Shown here: in pieces, positions 7,173 through 13,697 of the stretch | Position numbering within the stretch: the stretch's first letter is position 1 | Layout: every line of letters starts with the position of its first letter | Origin: Ignavibacteriaceae bacterium | GTDB taxonomy: Bacteria; Bacteroidota; Ignavibacteria; Ignavibacteriales; Ignavibacteriaceae | Length of the DNA: 13,697 nucleotides | Assembly: GCA_019912505.1 (NCBI GenBank) | Contig: JAIOIM010000661.1 | Location: 1 to 13,697, forward strand | Reading direction: 5' to 3' | Notes under the pieces: generated by a model | Database searches by the model: none | Told to the model about the DNA's origin: nothing | The model's input: the letters and a program-made list of their open reading frames with translations, nothing else | Translations under genes and position numbers: made by a program

Positions 7173-9247
7173 TAAATTATTATCATTCATATCCATCAGT
7201 TTATGCGGTGGCAATTGATGGGAACTATGTTTGGGCCGGAGGGAAAGAAGGTCTTGCTAAAATAAATAAAATTACAGGAGAAAAAACCGTTTATTATACA
7301 CACAATTCCGGTTTGCCGAGTCCTCATGTTTATTCTCTTGCCATAGACGGAGGCGGTAATAAATGGATTGGGACTGATAGCGGTTTGGCAAAATTTGACG
7401 GAACAAATTGGACTGTTTATAATACTTCAAATTCCGGTTTGCCGGATAGCAGTGTATACTTACTTTCCATAGACGGAGGCGGTAATAAATGGATTGGGAC
7501 TGATAGCGGTTTGGCAAAATTTGATGGAACAAATTGGAGTGTTTATGATACTTCAAATTCCGGTTTGCCAAACAACATTGTTTTATCTTTTGTCATAGAC
7601 GGAAGCGGAAATAAATGGATTGGGACATATCGTGGGTTGGTAAAATTTGACGACACAAATTGGACTGTTTATAATACTTCAAATTCCGGTTTGCCGGGTT
7701 CTCATGTTTATTCTCTTGCTATAGACGGAAGCGGAAATAAATGGATTGGGACGAACGGCGGTTTGGCAAAATTTAATGGGACGAATTGGACCGTATATAA
7801 TTCATCGAATTCCGGTTTGCCGTATAATTGGGTTAGATATCTTGCTATAGACGGAAGCGGAAATAAATGGATTGGTACTGACAGCGGTTTGGCAAAATTC
7901 GACGACACAAATTGGACCGTCTATAATACTTCAAATTCCGTTTTGCCGTATGGCGGTGTTAGTTCTCTTGTCATAGACGGAAGCGGTAATAAATGGATTG
8001 GGACTTATCGTGGGTTGGTAAAATTTGACGACACAAATTGGACTGTTTATAATACATCAAATTCTGGTTTGCCCCATAAAAGGGTTAATTCTCTTGCTAT
8101 AGACGGAAGCGGTAATAAATGGATTGCGACGTACGGCGGTTTGGCAAAATTCGACGACACAAATTGGACCGTATATAATTCATCGAATGCCGGTTTTCCG
8201 CATAATGCGGTTTCTTCAATAGCCATAGACGGAAGCGGAAATAAATGGATTGGTATTGTTAATGTTTTGGTAAAATTTGATGGCGCAAATTGGATTCAGT
8301 ATATTATTCAAAATGCATATTATAACTATATTACTTCAATTGCCATAGACGGAAGCGGAAATAAATGGATTGGTACTTATCATGGGTTGGCAAAATTTGA
8401 CGGGACAAATTGGACTGTATATAATAAAAATAATTCCGGTTTGCCTGATAATGATGTTATGTCAATAGTCATAGACGGAAGCGGAAATAATTGGATTTGT
8501 ACTGGTAACGGTTTGGCAAAATTTGATGGAGCAAATTGGACTGTATATAATAAAACTAATTCCGGTTTGCCTGATAATGATGTTTCTTCAATAGCCATAG
8601 ACGGCGGCGGAAATAAATGGATCGGGACTCTTGGTTATGGTTTAGTAAAATATGACGGTACTAATTGGACTTTGTACGATACATCAAATTCCGGTTTGCC
8701 CGATAATTGGGTTAACTCTCTTGCCATAGACAGCAGTGGAGATAAATGGGTCGGGACTTGGTTTGGCGGTTTGGCAAAATTTGATGGGTCAAATTGGACT
8801 GTGTATAATAAAACTAATTCCCATTTCCTGGATTATGCTATTGCCTGTATTGCTATAGAAGGAAACGGAAATAAATGGATCGGAACTGGCAGCGGTTTGG
8901 CAGTTTTCAGAGAAGGCGGGGTAATCTTATCTGAAAATAATAAAATTGCTGCTACGCCAAAAGATTATTTGCTTTATCAAAATTATCCAAACCCGTTTAA
9001 CCCGACAACTACGATAAAATATTCAATACCGAATTTTGTAAAGACGGGGCATGCCCCGTCTCTACAAACATCGTTAAAAATTTACGATGTTCTTGGAATC
9101 GAAATTGCCACACTCGTAAGCGAAGAAAAAGCACCCGGCGAAAATGAGGTTGTGTTTGATGCGCAAGGGTTAGCGAGTGGAATATATTTTTATCAACTAA
9201 GAGTAAATAATTTTACTACAACAAAAAAGATGATACTGCTGCGGTAA
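7098..9247 (+). CDS. Secreted 14-blade beta-propeller protein with T9SS tail (frameshifted 5' end)
   Basis: The body reads openly from about 7124 to 9247. After the signal peptide come about 14 copies of a 42-residue unit (IDGxGNKWIGTxxGLAKFDGTNWTVYNTSNSGLPxxxV), the Reg_prop type of repeat found in the sensor domains of Bacteroidota hybrid two-component regulators. Fourteen units would make two seven-bladed propellers. No kinase follows; instead there is a T9SS sorting domain (YQNYPNPFNPTTTIKYSIP to KKMILLR), so the product is probably an exported surface or released protein. AGGAG is well placed before ATG 7098, but that frame hits TAA at 7131. A six-T run (7116-7121) is seven T in the duplicate at 9353, and adding one T restores MKRLFSFFSFAVITFFNITAQ joined to the body. 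Without it, translation could begin only at an internal codon such as GTG 7208, giving 679 residues and no signal peptide. This may be a sequencing error, a recent mutation or a switchable tract. Confidence 0.82.
7340..8912 (+). repeat. Thirteen in-frame 126-bp propeller repeats
   Basis: Units start at 7340 and then every 126 bases through 8222. The later units start at 8342, 8468, 8594, 8723 and 8852: unit 8 is 120 bases, units 11 and 12 are 129, and the last is partial. The core ATAGACGGAAGCGGAAATAA is nearly invariant at the DNA level. Units 3 and 6 (7592 and 7970) code for the same 34 residues, and units 4 and 7 are also close, indicating duplication of a three-unit block. A more diverged unit at about 7205-7339 precedes them. 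Confidence 0.9.
9035..9068. repeat. 34-bp palindrome inside the T9SS sorting-domain coding region
   Basis: The two 17-base halves, TTTGTAAAGACGGGGCA and TGCCCCGTCTCTACAAA, are reverse complements at 16 of 17 positions. The central 20 bases, AGACGGGGCATGCCCCGTCT, are perfectly symmetric. It encodes V-K-T-G-H-A-P-S-L-Q in frame, between the SIP motif and LKIYD. GTAGAGAC...GTCTCTAC palindromes are a widespread class of dispersed repeat, so this looks like a repeat that inserted without breaking the frame. Confidence 0.85.
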
Positions 9248-9305
9248 GCTGCGGAGTGTTATAATATTTAATATTTTGTAATTCTGATTTATGCTTATGA
9301 GAAAT

Positions 9306-9410
9306 GCGTTTAATAAAACAATAGGAGTAACAAAATGAAAAGGTTGTTTTTCTTTTTTTCTTTTGCGGTAATAACATTTTTTAATATCACCGCGCAAAAC
9401 CCGGAGTGGA
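9306..9410 (+). repeat. Direct repeat copy 2: leader and signal-peptide cassette
   Basis: This is the second copy of the segment at 7069-7172, in the same orientation and 2,237 bases downstream. It keeps the ribosome binding site AGGAG, the ATG (9335) and a seven-T run (9353-9359) that leaves the signal peptide in frame. Confidence 0.85.
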
Positions 9411-9455
9411 GAAATCACACAACTTCAAACTCTGGTTTGCCCGGTTTTAACACAG
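9335..9455 (+). pseudogene. Truncated copy of the propeller gene 5' end
   Basis: The ATG at 9335 opens an intact signal peptide (MKRLFFFFSFAVITFFNITAQ), followed by NPEWRNHTTSNSGLPG, of which TSNSGLPG is the hallmark of the propeller repeat. Homology then stops at about 9450. The frame runs on as FNTAILTSSSF to a TGA at 9509-9511, but those codons are the antisense of the neighbouring gene's sorting domain. This is most simply the 5' end of a former tandem paralogue whose body was deleted or replaced. It could still make a 58-residue secreted peptide, but function is doubtful. Confidence 0.7.
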
Positions 9456-11201
9456 CTATTTTAACATCATCATCTTTTTTGCCGCATTGTAGCTGCCTGC
9501 TTTTATGCTGAAAAAATATAACCCGCTCGCTAAGTTGCTCCCGTAAAACTCAACTTCGTAAACACCCGGTTTTTGTTGTTCGTTTACAAGTGTTGCAATT
9601 TCGTTCCCCAGAACATCATAAACTTTTAGATTGACCATTGACCTTTGACTATTGACCTCATTGGGAATTGCGTATTTTATCATTGTTGCCGGGTTAAACG
9701 GGTTTGGATAATTTTGATAAAGCACAAACTCGTCAGGCAAACCAACCTCTATTTCAATTTCATTTGAGTATTCAAAACTGCCGTCAAAATCAATTTGTTT
9801 TAAGCGATAGAAATATTTACCGGAAAATAAATTATCATCTTTAAAAGAATAATAATTTAATTCCGTTGTTGTACCAACACCATTCACAAAACCCGCAATT
9901 GACCATTGACCATTATCCATTGACGGCTTACGTTCCACTTGAAAACCTTTGTTGTTTGTTTCCGTAGCAGTTGACCAGTTTAAGACAACAACATTTTTTT
10001 CAATATCAGCATTAAAAGCAACTAACTCAACAGGCACAGATAAATGCATGCCTCGTCTCGCTAAAATTTCCGAATCTCCGGTAGAGTAATCGTACCAGAC
10101 AATTGTAAAATCATACCAGGGGGCTCCCAAAGGACCATTATAACCGGCACACATTCTTGGACGGGATGAGGTTTCGGGGTTGTCGGATATGTTTGTTGAG
10201 TCATGCCAGGTTATTCCACCGTCTGACGACCATTTGAAAAATATATCGGAATTATTATATGCCGGTGCCGTATGTGAGTTATCAGACCAGGTAAAATATA
10301 TTTGATTTCCCATTACAACAATGCAGGGTGTATTAGAGTTGCCATCGTTGTTTGTAATATTTCTCGGCTGCGACCAACTGCTCCCGCCGTCTGTTGATTT
10401 TAATAAATAAATTTCATCATGGTTAAAAGTAATAATGTCATCAGAAGCTATAAAAACATTATCATAATAATCTGCATCCATGTAAATTCTATTCTGTGGT
10501 CGCGCATCGTTAGTAAGATTTACAGGGGTTGTCCAACTAGTTCCGCCGTTTGTAGATTTTGAAAAATAGATATCGCTTAGAGGGTAAGTTGTCATTTCTA
10601 TCCAGGCACAAAAAAGAGTATTCCCAATTGCATATAACTGTACCCAACGGGAATTTGCGGCGGGAGAATTTGAAATGTTTTGAACCGTAGACCAGTTTAT
10701 CCCGGAATCGGTTGACTTTGTGAAATAGATATCGGCAATATTGTTTATCTTCTGCTCCCAAACCGCGTAAATTTTATTCGATCCGACAGCAATTTGTGGG
10801 GTGATTGAACCGGAATCCATTCCTGACAAACCCTGCATCTGGCTCCAACTCTGTCCCCAATCAGTAGAGCGTTGAAAAATAATTTCGTAATTGCCGGCAA
10901 GTTGATGATAGAGTACATATACATTCTGTCCATCTGCGGTTACCACCGGCCAGCCACAAGTGTTTGATGTATTCGTTAAAATAACATTTGGTTCCCATGT
11001 TTCGCCATAATTGCTTGAATACTTAAACATTATTTGCCCGTTATCCCCCCACACAACATAATAGTCATTCATCTCAGAATAAACCGAATGATAATCGGAT
11101 GTGGCACTTGGTGTATTAGATAAATTATATGTGGGATAAAAGAAGGTTTGAGCGTTTGTCAATAAAGCAAAACCGAAAAGTAAAAGCAACAATTTCTTCA
11201 T
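9456..11201 (-). CDS. Secreted six-Asp-box (sialidase-like) propeller with T9SS tail
   Basis: A 581-residue protein. ATG 11201 is chosen over ATG 11258 because it is preceded by GAGG at good spacing and starts the signal peptide MKKLLLLLFGFALLTNAQ. Six Asp-box motifs of the BNR/sialidase type (S-x-D-x-G-x-x-W) lie at 62-69, 112-119, 163-170, 216-223, 269-276 and 325-332. The regular 50-56 residue spacing predicts a single six-bladed propeller. The sialidase catalytic residues cannot be confirmed by eye, so an enzymatic role is uncertain; many such proteins only bind glycans or proteins. A fibronectin-like linker (about 390-485, PVELVAFNADIEKNVVVLNW ... YFYRLKQIDFDG) leads to the sorting domain (about 490-581, YQNYPNPFNPATMIKYAIP to KKMMMLK). 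Two clusters of a TTGACCA-type heptamer lie inside the gene. It converges on the truncated propeller copy. Confidence 0.88.
   Translation of the reverse strand: MKKLLLLLFGFALLTNAQTFFYPTYNLSNTPSATSDYHSVYSEMNDYYVVWGDNGQIMFKYSSNYGETWEPNVILTNTSNTCGWPVVTADGQNVYVLYHQLAGNYEIIFQRSTDWGQSWSQMQGLSGMDSGSITPQIAVGSNKIYAVWEQKINNIADIYFTKSTDSGINWSTVQNISNSPAANSRWVQLYAIGNTLFCAWIEMTTYPLSDIYFSKSTNGGTSWTTPVNLTNDARPQNRIYMDADYYDNVFIASDDIITFNHDEIYLLKSTDGGSSWSQPRNITNNDGNSNTPCIVVMGNQIYFTWSDNSHTAPAYNNSDIFFKWSSDGGITWHDSTNISDNPETSSRPRMCAGYNGPLGAPWYDFTIVWYDYSTGDSEILARRGMHLSVPVELVAFNADIEKNVVVLNWSTATETNNKGFQVERKPSMDNGQWSIAGFVNGVGTTTELNYYSFKDDNLFSGKYFYRLKQIDFDGSFEYSNEIEIEVGLPDEFVLYQNYPNPFNPATMIKYAIPNEVNSQRSMVNLKVYDVLGNEIATLVNEQQKPGVYEVEFYGSNLASGLYFFSIKAGSYNAAKKMMMLK
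9542..9595 (-). repeat. 54-bp exact repeat in sorting domain, copy 1
   Basis: All 54 bases are identical to 11485-11538 in the next gene. They encode TLVNEQQKPGVYEVEFY in both. The flanks on each side diverge at synonymous and non-synonymous sites, so complete identity here points to recent gene conversion or recombination between the two sorting domains. Confidence 0.9.
9630..9657. repeat. Four tandem heptamers (ATTGACC type), cluster 1
   Basis: ATTGACC, ATTGACC, TTTGACT, ATTGACC lie end to end. They encode part of NEVNSQRSMVN on the minus strand, in the loop between the SIP-like motif and LKVYD of the sorting domain. Three heptamers equal seven codons, so gain or loss in threes keeps the frame. 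Confidence 0.85.
9898..9925. repeat. Four tandem heptamers (ATTGACC type), cluster 2
   Basis: ATTGACC, ATTGACC, ATTATCC, ATTGACG lie end to end in the linker of the same gene and encode part of SMDNGQWSIA. The homologous linker in the VIT-VWA protein reads GDNEWESIY at this place and has no heptamers. Confidence 0.85.
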
Positions 11202-11223
11202 AGCAACCTCACTAATAATAAGG

Positions 11224-11252
11224 GTTATATATTTAAAAAATACTTGCGACAA
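11224..11252 (-). promoter_or_regulatory. Candidate sigma70-like promoter for the Asp-box propeller gene
   Basis: On the minus strand TTGTCG (11252-11247) and TATAAC (11229-11224) are separated by 17 bases and lie about 22 bases before the ATG at 11201. The match to TTGACA/TATAAT is 4/6 and 5/6. No Bacteroidota-type TAnnTTTG box was seen here. Tentative. Confidence 0.3.
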
Positions 11253-11346
11253 ACACAACTTACCCCCTAGTTTTAATTTTCGTTTATCTACTCAGTATTT
11301 TGATTGATCGGCGAATTTTATAACATAATTATTTTTACGCAATGCT

Positions 11347-11374
11347 TTGTGCCGGAAGGCTGCTTCCGGCACAA
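11347..11374 (-). terminator. Strong 12-bp hairpin after the VIT-VWA gene
   Basis: TTGTGCCGGAAG (11347-11358) and CTTCCGGCACAA (11363-11374) are exact reverse complements around a GCTG loop. The hairpin lies 12 bases beyond the stop of the VIT-VWA gene. On the minus strand no U-run follows, so it is a 3' stabilising stem or a dispersed palindrome at least as plausibly as a true intrinsic terminator. Confidence 0.55.
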
Positions 11375-11386
11375 GCTAATACTTGT

Positions 11387-13697
11387 TTATTTCATTAGTA
11401 TGAATTTCTTTGTCTGGGCAAACGAACCGCAGTTTATTTTATATAAATATACACCGCTCGCAAGTTGTCTGCCTGTCGATTTATCGTAAAACTCAACTTC
11501 GTAAACACCCGGTTTTTGTTGTTCGTTTACAAGTGTTGTTATTTCGTTACCTAAAATATCATACACTTTTAAAACAACCAAAATTGTTTGCGCATCGGGG
11601 AGCGAAGGAATTGAATACTGAATTCTTGTACTCGGGTTAAACGGATTTGGATAATTCTGACTTAACGAAAACTCCTCCTGAAGCGATTCGAAATAGATAG
11701 AAATAATATCGGAGTAAGAAATATCGCCGTTAAAATCTACCTGTTTTAACCTGTAATAGATATTCCCTTTATATGTTAAATCCGAAAGATCGTCCCTGTA
11801 GCTGTAAGTCTGCACCTCAGTCGATGTACCTGCACCCTGAACAAAATAAATTGACTCCCACTCGTTATCGCCGATTTTACGTTCAACATAAAAGCCCATA
11901 TTGTTTGTTTCGGTAGATGTTTGCCAGGAAATTTCAACATAATTACTCACCAATATTGCGTTAAATGCCATAAGTTCAACCGGAACATTTGTGGTAAAAA
12001 TTGTAAACGGAGATAGCACTCCATACTTTATGCTTAGAAGTATTATCTGCACTTTAAGCTGATTAGCCTGCTGCGAGTTTGGATTGTATGTATAATAAAG
12101 CCGCATCAGGTTATCAATTTTTTGTTTCGCCCAAACCTTTGTTAAAAATTGGTAAGTAACTATCGATGTATCGGCAAGGTTCATCGTATAATTATATGTT
12201 ACCGGCAGACCAAATCTGCTGCCTGTAAAAGTTACATCAACTGGGGCTGCTTCATTATACCGCCCGCTAATAATTAACTGCTGACCGATATAAAGATTTG
12301 GCAGCGGAGTCGGGTATGTTTCGAAAACTATATTCGGCGAAAAAGACATTTGTGTATTTATCAATACGGGGTTTCTTATTTTTAAATAAAAAGATGTTAT
12401 CCGGGTCTCCAGCTCATCATCGCCGAGAAACTCTGCCAGACCATAATTCTGCTGCGCAAGCTGCGAAAGAAGCGGAACGTCAACATCGGAACCAACACCG
12501 AAACAATGGATATTTATTATACCGGGTATTTGTGTAACCAGACTTTGAACATGAGACAATATTCCGGAAGTAGAAGTTATACCCGTTGTGGCAACGCCGT
12601 CTGTAAAGAATATTATTATATTTGCAGTACTGTCGTTTGTGTTTGCATATTGCGGAACAGCAGTACTGAAAGCACCTGATATATTTGTCAGATTTGTAGC
12701 TTGTATTGTGCTTATATACGTAAGAGCCGCGGCTTTATTTGCCGGCGTAAAATCTACGTGAGTCGCTCTGAAACTGGTAACCTGTGTTGAGAAATCAACA
12801 ATATTAAATTTATCGCCTTCGTTTAAGTTGTTAACAATAAAAGTTGCGGCATTTTTAGCTTGGACCATTTTAGTCCCCAACATACTCCCGGAACGGTCTA
12901 TTATTAATGTAAACCGTTTTGGGATAATCTGTGCAGTCGGTTCAGGCTCTACTATAAAAGTAAAATAACCGCCATGTATTGTATCGGCAATGCTAGCCGA
13001 ATCGGACAAGAACGTGCTGAAAGAAAAAAGCCCAAGTTCATCGAGACTTAAACTGTAAATAACTTTGTAGTTGCTGTAGGCGGGTGCCTCGGCTAATTGG
13101 AAATTAACTGTTGCTGTATCGCCGTTATTAGTAACTAATGCTGTGGGGTGATTAACCGATTTTATTGAATCGATAGTGCGTTCCGAGGCAAGCGTAAAGT
13201 CGAGTTCCTGCCAGATAACTAAAGCTGCCTGTATAAGAGAGTAATCATTCGGATAATCAAATATAACTTTGCCGAAAGAGTAATTGAGCAGTTGAACATA
13301 TGTCAACTCAACTGTTAAAACGGAGTCTGCCAATACCTGCTGTGGTATTGAAAAGTAAATGGGAGTTGCGCCAAGATATGATGTAAGATTTGGATTTGGA
13401 TTGGGATCGTTCGTCCCTCCACCACCTCCGGAAGAATCGTTGCCCGAAGGAGCGATAATTGCATTAAACCATTCACCGTTTATTTTCCAGCGAAGATTTG
13501 TACCACTGGCACCTTCCGGCATTGGAAATGCGTACTGAACATCTGCGCTGTAATTTAAAGTGTTGCTAAATGTTTGAGTGGTTTTAACTATTGCTATTTG
13601 ATTTTCGACATAAACATTTACATAACTTGTCGACAGTTTTAAGTACACTGCGTTATTACGGTTAACTATTCCCACACCGTTTCCGTAGAGCGTGGGC
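11387..13697 (-). CDS. VIT and von Willebrand A domain protein with T9SS tail (5' end missing)
   Basis: The frame is open to the right edge (PTLYGNGVGIVNRNN...), so the GTG at 13675 is not a real start; 769 residues are visible. In visible numbering, a VIT domain (about 15-225, as in inter-alpha-trypsin inhibitor heavy chains) contains a Gly- and Pro-Asn-rich insert near 88-103. It is followed by a von Willebrand A domain with a metal-binding site: Asp267, Ser269 and Ser271 in DRSGSM, a Thr near 334-337, and Asp366 in FFTDG. The stretch KVWAKQKIDNLM ... SIKYGVLSPFT is typical of the region after VWA in this family. Then come the fibronectin-like linker (about 570-665) and the sorting domain (about 675-769, SQNYPNPFNPSTRIQYSIP to KKFILMK). 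A metal-dependent adhesion or binding role outside the cell is the likely job. Relative to its neighbour the sorting domain has a four-residue insert (DKSTGRQLASG). Confidence 0.92.
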   Translation of the reverse strand, partial: PTLYGNGVGIVNRNNAVYLKLSTSYVNVYVENQIAIVKTTQTFSNTLNYSADVQYAFPMPEGASGTNLRWKINGEWFNAIIAPSGNDSSGGGGGTNDPNPNPNLTSYLGATPIYFSIPQQVLADSVLTVELTYVQLLNYSFGKVIFDYPNDYSLIQAALVIWQELDFTLASERTIDSIKSVNHPTALVTNNGDTATVNFQLAEAPAYSNYKVIYSLSLDELGLFSFSTFLSDSASIADTIHGGYFTFIVEPEPTAQIIPKRFTLIIDRSGSMLGTKMVQAKNAATFIVNNLNEGDKFNIVDFSTQVTSFRATHVDFTPANKAAALTYISTIQATNLTNISGAFSTAVPQYANTNDSTANIIIFFTDGVATTGITSTSGILSHVQSLVTQIPGIINIHCFGVGSDVDVPLLSQLAQQNYGLAEFLGDDELETRITSFYLKIRNPVLINTQMSFSPNIVFETYPTPLPNLYIGQQLIISGRYNEAAPVDVTFTGSRFGLPVTYNYTMNLADTSIVTYQFLTKVWAKQKIDNLMRLYYTYNPNSQQANQLKVQIILLSIKYGVLSPFTIFTTNVPVELMAFNAILVSNYVEISWQTSTETNNMGFYVERKIGDNEWESIYFVQGAGTSTEVQTYSYRDDLSDLTYKGNIYYRLKQVDFNGDISYSDIISIYFESLQEEFSLSQNYPNPFNPSTRIQYSIPSLPDAQTILVVLKVYDILGNEITTLVNEQQKPGVYEVEFYDKSTGRQLASGVYLYKINCGSFAQTKKFILMK
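11485..11538 (-). repeat. 54-bp exact repeat in sorting domain, copy 2
   Basis: Partner of 9542-9595, with identical sequence and orientation, in the sorting domain of the VIT-VWA gene. The two copies are 1,943 bases apart, so recombination between them could swap or delete the gene body in between. Confidence 0.9.

Noticed and set aside
7340..8912. Regularly spaced DNA repeats that might suggest a CRISPR array
   Set aside because: The period is 126 bases, the whole unit is conserved with no unique spacers, and it stays in one open reading frame coding for propeller blades.
7208..9247. GTG 7208 as the true start of the propeller gene
   Set aside because: It has no ribosome binding site and lies inside a diverged first blade; the comparison with 9335 shows that the real start is ATG 7098 with one T missing.
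11459..11486. DKSTGRQ insert in the VIT-VWA sorting domain as a further palindromic element
   Set aside because: Only half of a possible CTGCCTGTC/GACAGGCAG dyad is present, so an origin from a repeat cannot be supported.

Overview
The window is AT-rich bacterial DNA, most likely from the Ignavibacteria or a near relative in the Bacteroidota/Chlorobiota group. The main evidence is three full copies and one decayed copy of the C-terminal sorting domain of type IX secretion (T9SS). These carry the consensus YQNYPNPFNPxTxIxYSIP ... LKVYDxLGxEIATLV ... PGxYEVxF ... LASGxYxYxLxxxxxxxxKKMxLxK, which is characteristic of secreted proteins in that lineage. No rRNA, tRNA, CRISPR array, transposase or phage gene was seen.

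Layout, left half: the first codons of a HAD-family phosphatase run off the left edge (minus strand). Next come a small secreted protein of unknown function (409-831, plus) and, directly behind it, a decayed T9SS sorting-domain fragment. A soluble hybrid histidine kinase with PAS, HisKA, HATPase, two REC and an HPt domain follows (1105-3804). Tail to tail with it, and with no spacer, is uvrB (minus), which starts at a TTG one base after a small membrane-anchored OB-fold protein resembling CcmE. A DUF423 membrane protein (plus) is transcribed divergently from that pair and ends at a plausible terminator.

Layout, right half: this is a cluster of T9SS cargo genes. A 14-blade beta-propeller protein (7098-9247, plus) has a one-base frameshift in its signal peptide. 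A duplicated 5' end of the same gene (9306-9450, plus) is cut off where it meets the 3' end of a minus-strand gene. That gene (9456-11201) encodes a six-Asp-box sialidase-like propeller. A minus-strand VIT-VWA protein (from 11387) runs off the right edge. All three end in the sorting domain, so all are expected to be exported across the outer membrane and either attached to the surface or released.

The most unusual signal is that the sorting-domain coding sequences collect different small repeats. A near-perfect 34-bp palindrome lies in one, four tandem heptamers lie in another (with four more elsewhere in that gene), and both sit in the same surface loop between the SIP and LKxYD motifs. Two of the sorting domains also share 54 identical bases. 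Together with the duplicated signal-peptide cassette and the near-identical propeller repeats, this suggests a recombining exported-protein locus. I see no convincing evidence of a wholly new enzymatic or defence system.
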